Assembly: GCA_947627005.1 (NCBI GenBank)
Contig: CANQUJ010000011.1
Coordinates: 1-64,000, forward strand
Reading direction: 5' to 3'
Source: an uncultured Clostridia bacterium
GTDB taxonomy: Bacteria > Bacillota > Clostridia > Oscillospirales > Ruminococcaceae
DNA length: 64,000 nt
Shown here: positions 28,958 to 37,780 of the stretch, piece after piece
Layout of the letters: the number at the start of each line of letters is the position of its first letter
Numbering within the stretch: position 1 is the first letter of the stretch
The notes under the pieces: model-generated
What the model was told of the DNA's origin: nothing
The model's database searches: none
What the model saw: the letters and a program-made list of their open reading frames with translations, nothing else
Position numbers and translations under genes: made by a program

Positions 28958-28986
28958 TTGCATTGTCGCGAAAACGGTATTATAAT
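28958..28986 (+). promoter_or_regulatory. Promoter of ilvE
   Basis: TTGCAT (28958-28963), 17-base spacer, TATAAT (28981-28986), 33 bases before the ATG. Confidence 0.65.
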
Positions 28987-29018
28987 ATTCAAAACCGATT
29001 TTTTCAGGAGGCATAATT

Positions 29019-30086
29019 ATGCTTGACATTAAAATTCAGAAGACTACTTCTCCCAAGAAGATCCCCCAGAAGGGCGAGCCCCTCGGATTCGGGCACATTT
29101 TCACCGACCACATGTTCATTATGAACTATACCGAGGGCAAGGGCTGGCACGACCCGCGCGTTGTCCCCTTCGGGGATATAACCCTAAGCCCCGCGGCGAT
29201 GGTCCTTCACTACGGGCAGGAGATGTTTGAGGGCCTAAAGGCTTATCGCGGCGCTAACGGAGAGATTTATCTCTTCAGGCCGGATATGAACGCCAAGCGC
29301 GCGAACAACTCGAACACAAGGCTCTGCATACCCCACATTCCCGAAGAGGATTTCGTTCAGGCGATAAAAACCGTAGTCGACGTAGACCGCGACTGGGTTC
29401 CGTATGAAGAGGGAACTTCTCTCTACATTCGGCCGTTCGTGATCTCTACCGACCCGCATTTAGGCGTCGCCCCCTCTAAGACCTATATGTTCATAATCAT
29501 TCTCTCCCCCTCCGGGGCGTACTATGAAAGCGGCCTCGCGCCGGTCGGAATTTGGATAGAGGACGAATACGTCAGAGCGGTTCGCGGAGGAATGGGCTTC
29601 GCGAAAACCGGCGGAAACTACGCCGCCTCCCTTGCGGCGCAGGTCAAGGCCCACGACAGCGGCTATTCTCAGGCCCTTTGGCTCGACGGAGTCGAGAGAA
29701 AATATATCGAGGAAGTCGGCTCGATGAACATCATGTTCAAGATCAACGGCAAGGTCGTCACCCCGATGTTAAACGGCTCTATCCTTCCGGGCATCACCCG
29801 CGACTCGATTATCCACCTCTGCCGCGAGTGGGGATATGAAGTCGAAGAGAGAAGAATTTCGGTCGACGAGCTTGTTGCTGCGGCCCATTCGGGCGAGCTC
29901 GAAGAAGTCTTCGGGACCGGCACCGCGGCGGTCGTTTCGCCGGTCGGAAAGCTTAGATATAAAGACGACGTTATCGAGATCGGCGGCGGAAAGATCGGCG
30001 AGCTGACCCAAAAGCTCTACGACGAGCTGACCGGTATCCAGTGGGGCAAAAGGCCCGACCCCTACGGATGGAGAGTCACCGTTTGA
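29019..30086 (+). CDS. ilvE: Branched-chain amino acid aminotransferase
   Basis: 355 residues of the larger (type II) fold-type IV aminotransferase. Seen are HYGQEMFEGLKAYR, RPFVISTDPHLGV, the PLP Lys in GGMGFAKTGGNYAAS, and EEVFGTGTAAVVSPVG. It interconverts 2-oxo-3-methylvalerate, 2-oxoisovalerate and 4-methyl-2-oxopentanoate with Ile, Val and Leu. Lying directly after the Vor cluster, it supplies the last step of the proposed fatty-acid-to-amino-acid route. AGGAGG precedes ATG 29019. Confidence 0.95.
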   Translation: MLDIKIQKTTSPKKIPQKGEPLGFGHIFTDHMFIMNYTEGKGWHDPRVVPFGDITLSPAAMVLHYGQEMFEGLKAYRGANGEIYLFRPDMNAKRANNSNTRLCIPHIPEEDFVQAIKTVVDVDRDWVPYEEGTSLYIRPFVISTDPHLGVAPSKTYMFIIILSPSGAYYESGLAPVGIWIEDEYVRAVRGGMGFAKTGGNYAASLAAQVKAHDSGYSQALWLDGVERKYIEEVGSMNIMFKINGKVVTPMLNGSILPGITRDSIIHLCREWGYEVEERRISVDELVAAAHSGELEEVFGTGTAAVVSPVGKLRYKDDVIEIGGGKIGELTQKLYDELTGIQWGKRPDPYGWRVTV

Positions 30087-30108
30087 ATTAAAAATTGATT
30101 TAAACTTT

Positions 30109-30137
30109 AAAAGCCGAGAGCCGTCTCGGCTTTTTTC
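30109..30137 (+). terminator. Terminator of ilvE
   Basis: AAGCCGAGA (30111-30119) and TCTCGGCTT (30124-30132) with a four-base loop, followed by TTTTC. Confidence 0.85.
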
Positions 30138-30199
30138 TTGACTTATTCTTAAAAAAGCGGTATGATGTTGATATAAAATCAAGAAAAGAGGTATTTGCC

Positions 30200-31654
30200 G
30201 TGAAAAGAATAATAACCCTTCTTGTCGCGCTCGTGATGATATGCGCCGCCGGCTTCGCCGAGGGGATCTGCACCGCTTTGCAGGCCGCAGAGAGCGCCGA
30301 AACGGTCTCTGTGGGGCTTAAGGCGACGAGCGGAGACAAAAAGGTCAAGCTAAGCTGGAACGCCGCGGAGGGCGCTTCGAGCTATACCGTTTACTGGAAA
30401 CGCTCAAGCTCTAACGCCTGGAAAAAGCTCGGAACGACAAAGCGCACCGTCGTAAACGTCACCGACCTTATCAACGGCCGCAGCTACGACTTTAAAATCG
30501 CGTTCGGAAAGAGCGAGACCGCAAAGGTGACCATAACCCCTTCGGATAAAAAGACGGTCACCGCCTATGCCGCAGACCCGGAAAAGCCCGAAGCCCCTAA
30601 AATCGAGACCGCAGCCGAAGCCGTCGCGAATATGGACATAGGCTATAATATCGGCAACAGCTTCGATTCTATGGGCGGCCACCTTCCTAAGACTGCCACC
30701 CCCGCGCAGCACGAGACCGCCTGGGGCAACCCGCAGATCTCGAAGTCTTTGGTGGATTCCATCGCGAAGCAGGGCTTTAAGGCGGTTCGCCTGCCCGTGA
30801 CCTGGGGCTTTAACGCCGACGAAAAGGGGAATATCCGCAAGGAGTGGCTCGACAGGGTTCAGGAAGTAGTCGACCTTATTTTGGACGCGGATATGTACTG
30901 CGTCATAAACGTTCACCACGACACCGGAACGGACGGCTGGATACATGTCTCGAAAGACTCTTTCGAGAGCGCGAAAGACCGCTTCGGAACGATCTGGACC
31001 CAAATCGCCGAGCGCTTTAAAGACTATGGCGAAAAGCTGATCTTCGAGTGTATGAACGAGACCTTGAACGACTCTAACGACTGGGGCGCGACCGACAAGA
31101 CCTCGGCGGAATACATCACCAAATATCAGCAGATTTTCGTCGACAACGTCAGAAAAACCGGCGGCAACAACGCCGAAAGAAACTTGGTCGTATCGACCTA
31201 CGCCGCTTCGAGCAGCTCGGCGGTAGTCAACGCCTTCGTTTTGCCGAAGGATTCCGCGAAGGATCACCTTATTATGGAAGTTCACAACTACGACCCCGCC
31301 GGATTCGTCAGAACCGAGGCCGGGTGGACTACTCTTCGCGACACTTGGGGGACCTCGCAGGATAAAAAAGACGTCGAAAACCTTATGAACACCCTTGCGA
31401 AAAAGGGCGAAGACCTCGGCGTTCCCGTCATCATCGGCGAGTTCGGCTCGATGAACAAGGGCAACGAGAGCGACAGAGTCGCCCACGCGGCATATAACGT
31501 CAAGACCGCCGCTGAAAAGGGCATAGTCATCTTTTGGTGGGACAACGGCTGCGACAACGCCCAGTATACCGAGCCGTTCGCCCTCTTCGACCGCTACTCC
31601 GCAAAGGTTACCCACCCCGATATCGTCGAGGCGCTTATCAACAACGCGAAATAG
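30200..31654 (+). CDS. GH5 endo-beta-1,4-glucanase with N-terminal Fn3-like domain
   Basis: 484 residues. The signal peptide spans about 1-30. A fibronectin type III-like domain follows at about 35-115 (VSVGLKATSGDKKVKLSWN, YTVYWKR), then a GH5 barrel (probably subfamily 4): IGYNIGNSFDS, VRLPVTWG, VINVHHDTG, the acid/base E287 in FECMNETLND, the nucleophile E414 in IIGEFGS, and FWWDNG. It is a secreted enzyme acting on cellulose, mixed glucan or xyloglucan. GTG start at 30200 with AAAGAGG upstream. Confidence 0.93.
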   Translation: MKRIITLLVALVMICAAGFAEGICTALQAAESAETVSVGLKATSGDKKVKLSWNAAEGASSYTVYWKRSSSNAWKKLGTTKRTVVNVTDLINGRSYDFKIAFGKSETAKVTITPSDKKTVTAYAADPEKPEAPKIETAAEAVANMDIGYNIGNSFDSMGGHLPKTATPAQHETAWGNPQISKSLVDSIAKQGFKAVRLPVTWGFNADEKGNIRKEWLDRVQEVVDLILDADMYCVINVHHDTGTDGWIHVSKDSFESAKDRFGTIWTQIAERFKDYGEKLIFECMNETLNDSNDWGATDKTSAEYITKYQQIFVDNVRKTGGNNAERNLVVSTYAASSSSAVVNAFVLPKDSAKDHLIMEVHNYDPAGFVRTEAGWTTLRDTWGTSQDKKDVENLMNTLAKKGEDLGVPVIIGEFGSMNKGNESDRVAHAAYNVKTAAEKGIVIFWWDNGCDNAQYTEPFALFDRYSAKVTHPDIVEALINNAK

Positions 31655-31722
31655 CTTTATAGACAAATTTTCGCGCCGGTTTTAGTGCAGATTGACATTT
31701 TGCATTTTGCCACGCAAAACCC

Positions 31723-31750
31723 TTGACTTTTTCGAAGAAAGAGTTATAAT
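31723..31750 (+). promoter_or_regulatory. Promoter of the first surface-protein gene
   Basis: TTGACT (31723-31728), 16-base spacer, TATAAT (31745-31750). Confidence 0.6.
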
Positions 31751-31802
31751 ATACTTAAGTTTGTGCATAGGCACGGCTGAACTTATTAAGGAGGAAATTT
31801 TC

Positions 31803-32345
31803 ATGAAAAAAATTCTTGCAATTGCCATAGCTCTCGTTATGGCTATGGCGCTAAGCGTTACCGCTTTCGCTGCTGAAACCGGCACTTACACCACTACCAT
31901 TACCAGCGCTGACGAGTGGTGGCATGAGGTCATGTTCAGCGAATTTCTCGATTTCGATAAGGTTGCTGAATACGACACCCTTACCATCGCGGTCGACGGT
32001 GTAAACCTCGTCTTCGGATACAACAGCGCAGACGGCTCTTGGGCTCAGACCGATCCCGCTCCCAGCCCCATAACCCTCAACGTCGCGGACTGCAAGTTTG
32101 ACGAGTACGCCAAGGTCGCTGTTTGCGCCGCTGCCGGCGACTACACCATTACTTGGACTCTTTCCAAGGCCGACGAAGCCGTAGAGGCTCCCGCTGACGA
32201 TACTGCCGCCGAGGCTCCCGCTGACGATACTCCCGCCGAGACTCCGGCAGAGACTCCCGCCGACGCTCCCGCTACCGGCCTCGCCCTCGCGGTTATCCCC
32301 GCTGTTGTCGCTATGGCCGCCGCTGTAGTTTCCAAGAAACACTAA
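31803..32345 (+). CDS. Small surface protein A: signal peptide, beta-rich head, Ala-Pro-Asp linker, C-terminal anchor
   Basis: 180 residues. The signal peptide ends near SVTAFA. The head (about 22-120) has a DEWWHEV..EFLDFDK segment and beta-strand patterns. A linker made of EAPADDT/AETPA repeats follows, then APATG, a hydrophobic stretch and KKH. The end resembles a sortase signal or a simple tail anchor. Ala codons are mostly GCT, unlike the GCC/GCG of neighbours, which suggests high expression. It is a paralogue of the gene at 32548. Family not recognised; carbohydrate binding is a guess from the GH5 neighbour. Start by GGAGG before ATG 31803. Confidence 0.75.
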   Translation: MKKILAIAIALVMAMALSVTAFAAETGTYTTTITSADEWWHEVMFSEFLDFDKVAEYDTLTIAVDGVNLVFGYNSADGSWAQTDPAPSPITLNVADCKFDEYAKVAVCAAAGDYTITWTLSKADEAVEAPADDTAAEAPADDTPAETPAETPADAPATGLALAVIPAVVAMAAAVVSKKH

Positions 32346-32355
32346 GATTTTAAAC

Positions 32356-32392
32356 AAAAAAGCCGTGACTTGACCGTCGCGGCTTTTATTTT
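32356..32392 (+). terminator. Terminator of surface protein A gene
   Basis: AAAAGCCG...GTCGCGGCTTTT stem followed by ATTTTG. Confidence 0.8.
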
Positions 32393-32547
32393 GCGCAAAT
32401 TTCGTTAAAAAGCTTGCGAATAAGTCAATTTGCATAAAATTTTGGTTAAAACGGAAAAAATTGCTTGACATTCCGCTTGAAATATGGCACTATAATAAAT
32501 GTAGATTCTCACAAGAGGGTCTTAAAGAAAAATAGGAGGAATTTAAT

Positions 32548-33276
32548 ATGAAGAAAATTTTAGCGATTGCCGTAGCCCTCGTTATGGTTATGGCTCTTTG
32601 CGTCCCTGCTTTCGCGGTTGAAGCTGCGGATGTTGCGGATATGGATGTTGCTTTCGAATGGACCGAAGGCAAGGCCGCTCACGATTGGTGGACCGCTAAG
32701 GATGTTTTCAGCGCCGATGACTTCGCTAAGTTCATCGAGGCTATCAACACCGAAGGCGCTGTCATCGAAATCGCCGGTAACAACACTACCAGCGGCGGCA
32801 CTATGACCAACTTCGGTACCGACTTCGAAAAGGGTTATATGACCCAGATGGCCGGCGAAGGCAAATGGCCTATGGGAGAGTTTGATCTCTATCTCTCCAT
32901 CGCCGAGGCTCAGGCTGCCGGCAAGGCTCCCGAAACCTTCGATAACGCTATCTTCCAGTTCAACGTATATGACTCTACTGAAGACGTAACCGTTTCTAAG
33001 GTTGTTATTTACGTTCCCGCCGGCGCTGCTGCTGCCGACGACGCTGCTGATGACGCCGCCGAGGCTCCCGCCGACGACGCTGCCGCCGAGGCTCCTGCCG
33101 ATGACGCTGCCGAGGCTCCCGCTGACGACGCTGCCGAGGCTCCTGCCGACGACGCTGCCGCCGAGACTCCCGCAGAGGCTCCTGCCGAGACTCCCGCTCC
33201 GGCTACCGGCCTTGCTCTCGCGGTCGTTCCCGCTGTCGTAGCTATGGCTGCCGCGGTTATCGCCAAGAAGCACTGA
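32548..33276 (+). CDS. Small surface protein B, paralogue of A with a longer repeat linker
   Basis: 242 residues. Signal peptide (MKKILAIAVALVMVMALCVPAFA) very like that of A. The head (about 25-150) carries AHDWWTAKDVFSADDF, matching the WW segment of A. A long (EAPADDAA)n linker follows, then PATGLALAVVPAVVAMAAA and KKH. Codon use again favours GCT and GTT. Strong GGAGG ribosome site. TTGACA and TATAAT lie upstream (32465, 32491) but 20 bases apart, so the promoter is uncertain. Function unknown; likely an abundant cell-envelope protein. Confidence 0.75.
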   Translation: MKKILAIAVALVMVMALCVPAFAVEAADVADMDVAFEWTEGKAAHDWWTAKDVFSADDFAKFIEAINTEGAVIEIAGNNTTSGGTMTNFGTDFEKGYMTQMAGEGKWPMGEFDLYLSIAEAQAAGKAPETFDNAIFQFNVYDSTEDVTVSKVVIYVPAGAAAADDAADDAAEAPADDAAAEAPADDAAEAPADDAAEAPADDAAAETPAEAPAETPAPATGLALAVVPAVVAMAAAVIAKKH

Positions 33277-33296
33277 TTTGATTTAAAATCAAAATA

Positions 33297-33322
33297 AAAG
33301 CCGCGATTTTCGCGGCTTTTTT
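33297..33322. terminator. Bidirectional terminator, surface protein B and proC
   Basis: AAAAGCCGCGA (33297-33307) pairs with TCGCGGCTTTT (33310-33320), flanked by A- and T-runs. Confidence 0.85.
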
Positions 33323-33329
33323 CTTTGCG

Positions 33330-34130
33330 CTATTTTTCGGCGAGAGCCTTTGATTTCAGCTCGCAGGCCCTTGCCGCCCTTGATACGATATCCTCGAACC
33401 CCGCGCCGTCAAGAACCTTTACCGCCTCGACGGTAGTCCCGCCGGGGGTGCAGATGTTCTGTTTAAGCTTTTCGGGCGGGTCGTTTGATTGCAAAACCAT
33501 TTTCGCCGAACCGAGAACGGTCTGCGCGGCAAAAAGCTTTGCGGTTTCGGGGGACATTCCGCTTTCCTCGGCGTATTTCATCAGCCCGCAGATGAAGGAA
33601 TAGACATAGGCGGGGCCCGAGCCGCTCACCGCGGTGACCGAATCGAAGAGCCTTTCGGGAAGGATTTCCGCCCTCCCGAGGCTTTTGAAAATCTCCGCGA
33701 TGGCGAAAAGCTCGGCTTCCGAGACGTTTTTGTTTGCGCAGAGGGCCGACATTCCCTCCCCGACGAGGGCGGGGGTGTTCGGCATAACGCGGATCAGCTT
33801 GATGTCGCCGAAGAGCTCGGCGAGGGTTTCAAGCCGCTTTCCCGCGCAGATCGAGACGACGACCGCGCCGGGCTCGAGCCTGTCTTTGATGAGCTCTGCG
33901 AGCTCCGGCAGGTTGTTCGGCTTGACGGCGAGCAGAACGGTTTTTTGCCCGACGACCGCCTCCTCGGCGCGGGGGGTGGTCTTCGTCCCGAGAGCGGCGG
34001 CCCTTTCAAGCGCCTGCGGCGAGCTGTCCGCGACCGTAACGTCGCCGGGTTTGATCGCCCCGGCCCGAACCGCCCCGGCGACAATCGCCGAGCCCATATG
34101 CCCGAAGCCGATGATAGCAAGATTTTTCAT
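33330..34130 (-). CDS. proC: Pyrroline-5-carboxylate reductase
   Basis: 266 residues. The N-terminal dinucleotide fold reads LAIIGFGHMGSAIVAGAV, followed by VMPNTPALVGEGMSAL and the C-terminal helical signature VTAVSGSGPAYVYSFI...TPGGTTVEAVKVLD. It catalyses the last step of proline synthesis with NAD(P)H. AAAGGTGG precedes the ATG. Confidence 0.96.
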   Translation of the reverse strand: MKNLAIIGFGHMGSAIVAGAVRAGAIKPGDVTVADSSPQALERAAALGTKTTPRAEEAVVGQKTVLLAVKPNNLPELAELIKDRLEPGAVVVSICAGKRLETLAELFGDIKLIRVMPNTPALVGEGMSALCANKNVSEAELFAIAEIFKSLGRAEILPERLFDSVTAVSGSGPAYVYSFICGLMKYAEESGMSPETAKLFAAQTVLGSAKMVLQSNDPPEKLKQNICTPGGTTVEAVKVLDGAGFEDIVSRAARACELKSKALAEK

Positions 34131-34170
34131 ATATATCCACCTTTCGAGAGTTTTGGTCGAAGCGGCGCGT

Positions 34171-35022
34171 TCAGCCTTTCGCCCGAGTTATAACCTTACC
34201 CACGCACTCCATAACCGGGTCGTCGGTGATAATCTCTCCGACGCTGTCGGCCACGATGATGCCGGATTTCGGGTTTTTGACCGAAACTATGCTGCCGTTG
34301 ATCTCCGCGATGACGTCGGAATACTCGAACGAAAGGTCGCAACCCTCGGTCTCGCAGTTTGAGAGCCTTAGGTTTTTGCAGTAGCAGAGCGGCTGCGTGC
34401 CCGAAATTTTGCAGTTTATAAGGGTGAGCCCCTCCGAAAACCAGCCGAGATATTCGCCCTTGACGACCGAATTTTTAACGGTGACGTTTTTCGAGTGCCA
34501 AAAAGCGTCCTTCGTGTCTAAAATCGAGTCTTCGATGCAGAGGTTTTCGATGTATTGGAAGGAGTATTTCCCCTTCATTCTGACGTTTTTAAGCGCGATG
34601 TCGCGGCTGTCCAAAAAGAGATATTCGCTCGTGATTTCGCTGTCGCGAAGAGATATCCCCGCCGACTTCCACCCGAACTCTTCGGAAACGATCTGCGAAT
34701 CGGAAATTTCGATATCGCTGCACTCGCGAACCGCCTTAATTCCGCTTAGAACGCAGTTGTCGATCTTTCCGCCCCGGCTGTACCAAATCGCGGCGCGGGT
34801 GAGTTCGTCCATCTTCGAGCCGGAAAGGGTGAAGCCGTCGACGTGCCAGAGCGGGTATCTAAGCGAAAATTCGCAGTTTTTGACGTTTATATCCCGCGAT
34901 TCTTTGAGCACCGACTCGCCGTCGGCAGGCCCCGCGAAAACGCAGCCGACGATGTCGGCGTTTTGTGTGTGGTATAAAGCGCGCTCCTCGTCGAACTGTT
35001 TGTTGATGATTTCCCTGCGCAT
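34171..35022 (-). CDS. DUF3737 family beta-helix protein
   Basis: About 283 residues. The protein starts REIINKQFDEERALYHTQN and continues as a ladder of short hydrophobic strands with Asn/Cys turns (for example KIDNCVLSGIKAVRECSDIEISDSQIV), a right-handed beta-helix pattern of the DUF3737 family. Function unknown; no signal peptide. ATG 35022 is chosen because GGAGG lies about 9 bases before it. Confidence 0.8.
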   Translation of the reverse strand: MRREIINKQFDEERALYHTQNADIVGCVFAGPADGESVLKESRDINVKNCEFSLRYPLWHVDGFTLSGSKMDELTRAAIWYSRGGKIDNCVLSGIKAVRECSDIEISDSQIVSEEFGWKSAGISLRDSEITSEYLFLDSRDIALKNVRMKGKYSFQYIENLCIEDSILDTKDAFWHSKNVTVKNSVVKGEYLGWFSEGLTLINCKISGTQPLCYCKNLRLSNCETEGCDLSFEYSDVIAEINGSIVSVKNPKSGIIVADSVGEIITDDPVMECVGKVITRAKG

Positions 35023-35059
35023 CAATCCAAGCCTCCTTGTGCCCAAGATATTATACACC

Positions 35060-35740
35060 TGATTTTAAGGTTTGGCAAGGGGGAAAATGAGTTTAGGATC
35101 AATGAAAGCGGTTTTGTAGTTGTGAAAGATTTTAAAAGTTTTCGATCCAACCTTTTTCAAAAGGCTTGCGGGGATAATAAAAGTTTTCGCTCAAGCCTTT
35201 TCCAAAAGGCTTGCAGGGGTCAAGGGGGCAGAGCCCCTTGTCGCGCTCCGTAGAGCGCGAAAGCCCCTTACGAAGGCGCTCCGAAATGGGTGAATTGAAA
35301 AAACAGTCCTGCGGACTGTTTTTTCAAGAGGGAAAGCCCTGTAAGAGAGGGCTTTCCCTTTATATTCGCGGCTGCGACAGCAGTCGCGCACCTTAATGTC
35401 GGGCTTTCGACTCTTTTATCCGCAGCTCCGGCAAGAGCTGCGAGCCTTAAAATTTTCTCACTTTGCGTTCGAAAATCGGGGGAACCCCCGGCGAGCAAGT
35501 GCCTCGACCGCAGGGGACCCCTTGATAGGGTCCCCTGCGCCCGAACAGTCCACCGGACTGTTCGGGCTACCCTCCTGATCTTTTTTCGCTTTTTAAAAAG
35601 AGCACGCTCGGTCGCGTGCTCTTTTTGAGTTTTCGCGCTCTGCGGAGCGCGACCAAAGGCTACTCGCCTTTGGAATCTCGTGAGCCTTTTAAAAAAGGCT
35701 CAAGCGAAAACTTTTAGTTTTTGCCTTAAATCGGCTGAAA
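35060..35740. repeat. Hairpin-rich island with terminal inverted repeats
   Basis: No gene. AAAAGTTTTCGCTCAAGCC (from 35179) is matched in inverse at 35691-35716, bounding about 540 bases. Inside are at least five near-perfect hairpins: 35297-35325 (GAAAAAACAGTCC arms), 35330-35358 (GGGAAAGCCCT), 35510-35538 (GCAGGGGACCC), 35539-35567 (GCCCGAACAGTCC) and 35595-35626 (AAAAAGAGCACGC). Each arm end carries its own small AAGCCTTTT/AAAAGGCTT hairpin. A third arm-like copy starts at about 35132. The layout resembles a non-autonomous mobile element. Confidence 0.65.
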
Positions 35741-35749
35741 TTTCCTTTC

Positions 35750-37735
35750 TTAAACCCTCTCGAATACCGGCATGTATTCTATCGGCGCGGCGACGGTTAC
35801 AGTCTTGCCGCCTTCGAATTTCTCGCCTGTCGAGGTGAGCTTCCAGCTTCCGGCGGGAAGGTATACCTCGCGCTCGAACTTGTTAAGCTCGAATATCGGC
35901 GCGACAAGGTATTTTTCGCCGAACATGTACTGATCGTTAAGCTCCCAACACTTCTCGTCGTCGGGAAATTCGTAGAACATCGTTCTGATAAGCGGCGAGC
36001 CGTCGGCGTGGGCCTGTTCGTATAGCTTCTTGACGTAGTCGTGCATCGAGACCCTGATGTCGTAATAATGCCGCATTATCTTGTAGTTGTCCTCGCCATA
36101 GCTCCAAAGCTCGTTTGGCTGGCCGGTGTGAAGATATCCGCCGCCCCAGTCGCGGTCGTCGAGCGGGGGAATGTCGTAAGGGCCCCTGTCGCCGTGCATA
36201 CGAAGCACCGCCGAATAGACCGCAAACTGATACCACCTAATCAAAAGCTGCCTGAAATCGGGGTCGTTCACGTCGTCGGTCATAAATCCGCCGATGTCGG
36301 TCGTCCACCAAGGTATCCCCGCGAGGCCCATGTTGAGTCCGCACTGAAGCTGGTCCTTAAAGGCTTCAAAGGTCGACGGAACGTCGCCCGACCAGACCAC
36401 GTTTCCGTATTTCTGCGAGCCCGCCCAAGCGCATCTTAAAAGATTTACGACCGGCTTGCCTAACTTTTTCATCTCGTCGTAGAAGACCCTGCTGTACATC
36501 TGCGGGTACATATTGCTGACCTCGAGAGCGGGGCCCGCCGAATAGCGGTAGTTTTCAAAATCGTAGACTCCGTAGTCCGGCTCCGAATTGTCAAGCCAGA
36601 ACGCGTCGATGCCGAAGTCGTAATAATTCTTCTTGCAGACTTCCCAGACATATTTTCTCGTCTCGGGGTTGAACGGGTCGATCTCTACGCAGTCGCCCTG
36701 ATAGTCATAGGTCTGCGCGGCGCCGCGCTCGGTCTTGATCAAAAGCCCCTGCTCCATCATCGGATAGAAGTTTTCGCTCTTTCTGTCGACTGACGGCCAT
36801 ACCGATACGATGACTTTTATTCCCATACTGTGAAGCTCGTCGACCATCGCTTTCGGGTCGGGCCAATAGGTTTTGTCGAACTTCCAGTCGCCCTGAACAG
36901 TCCAGTGGAAGAAGTCGATGACTATCTGGTCGATCTTTATGCCCTCTTTTTGATACTGCCTCGCAACGGTCAGAACCTCGTCCTGCGTGCGATAGCGAAG
37001 CTTGCACTGCCAAAGGCCCATAAGGTCTTCGGGGAACATATCGGCGCGGCCGGTGGCCGAGGTGTAGTTTTCTATGATCTTCTTCGGCGTGTCGGCGACG
37101 GTTATGTAGTAGTCCATCTCTTTGGTCGCGCGGGCTATCCATTCGGTGTAGTTGTTTCCGAAGGTGACTCTTCCGACCGCGGGGTTGTTCCACAAGAACC
37201 CGTAGCCCAAAGACGAGACCGCAAAGGGCACCGATATCTGCGAGTTGCGCTGCGCAAGCTCTAATACGCAGCCCTTAAGGTTAAGGCAGCCGTCCTGATA
37301 CTGCCCCATGCCGAAGATTTTTTCGCCGGGGTTGGGCTCGAACTTAAGGTTTAAAGAATATTCGCTGCCGCCGATGATACCCTTCCATTCGCGGTTTACG
37401 ATTTTTAAGCAGCGGCTTTTTTGCGAAATGGTTCCGCCGTACGAGCGGAAATATTCGCGCAGGATGAGTTTGTCGTCTTTATAGAAAGAAATTACCCCCG
37501 CGAAGTTTACCACCGCCTTGACCCTTCCGTTTCTAATCGAAGCGAAATCGCCCCGCTCGGCGACCACTTCGGTTTCGGTCTTTTCGGGCGATTCGGTAAG
37601 CGCCCAAAGGTTGCCGGTGAATTTTCCGAGCATAGTCGCCCTTACGCGAAGGGAATCCTTCCCCCAAGCCTCGATCCTAAGGGTCTCGCCGCCGGTGCGG
37701 CAGATAAGCGCGCCGTTGTCGTTTATAAATTTCAT
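35750..37735 (-). CDS. GH31 alpha-xylosidase
   Basis: 661 residues. The GH31 barrel shows the nucleophile D382 in FWLDNSEPD and the acid/base D451 in WSGDVPSTFEAF; the SEPD ending is typical of alpha-xylosidases (YicI type) that trim alpha-xylose from xyloglucan oligosaccharides. YLPAGSWKLTSTG near the end is the usual C-terminal beta domain. There is no signal peptide, so it is cytoplasmic. ATG 37735 is chosen for the GGAGG 7 bases before it; the frame extends upstream without a ribosome site. Confidence 0.88.
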   Translation of the reverse strand: MKFINDNGALICRTGGETLRIEAWGKDSLRVRATMLGKFTGNLWALTESPEKTETEVVAERGDFASIRNGRVKAVVNFAGVISFYKDDKLILREYFRSYGGTISQKSRCLKIVNREWKGIIGGSEYSLNLKFEPNPGEKIFGMGQYQDGCLNLKGCVLELAQRNSQISVPFAVSSLGYGFLWNNPAVGRVTFGNNYTEWIARATKEMDYYITVADTPKKIIENYTSATGRADMFPEDLMGLWQCKLRYRTQDEVLTVARQYQKEGIKIDQIVIDFFHWTVQGDWKFDKTYWPDPKAMVDELHSMGIKVIVSVWPSVDRKSENFYPMMEQGLLIKTERGAAQTYDYQGDCVEIDPFNPETRKYVWEVCKKNYYDFGIDAFWLDNSEPDYGVYDFENYRYSAGPALEVSNMYPQMYSRVFYDEMKKLGKPVVNLLRCAWAGSQKYGNVVWSGDVPSTFEAFKDQLQCGLNMGLAGIPWWTTDIGGFMTDDVNDPDFRQLLIRWYQFAVYSAVLRMHGDRGPYDIPPLDDRDWGGGYLHTGQPNELWSYGEDNYKIMRHYYDIRVSMHDYVKKLYEQAHADGSPLIRTMFYEFPDDEKCWELNDQYMFGEKYLVAPIFELNKFEREVYLPAGSWKLTSTGEKFEGGKTVTVAAPIEYMPVFERV

Positions 37736-37780
37736 ATTGCAGCCTCCTGTCTGAAAAAATTGACGGTTTATGATAAGTCG

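Noticed and set aside
30404-31666. 420-codon minus-strand frame opposite GH5
   Set aside because: Antisense shadow; catalytic motifs are on the plus strand.
34397-35062. 221-codon plus-strand frame opposite DUF3737
   Set aside because: Shadow of the beta-helix protein; no ribosome site or recognisable motif.
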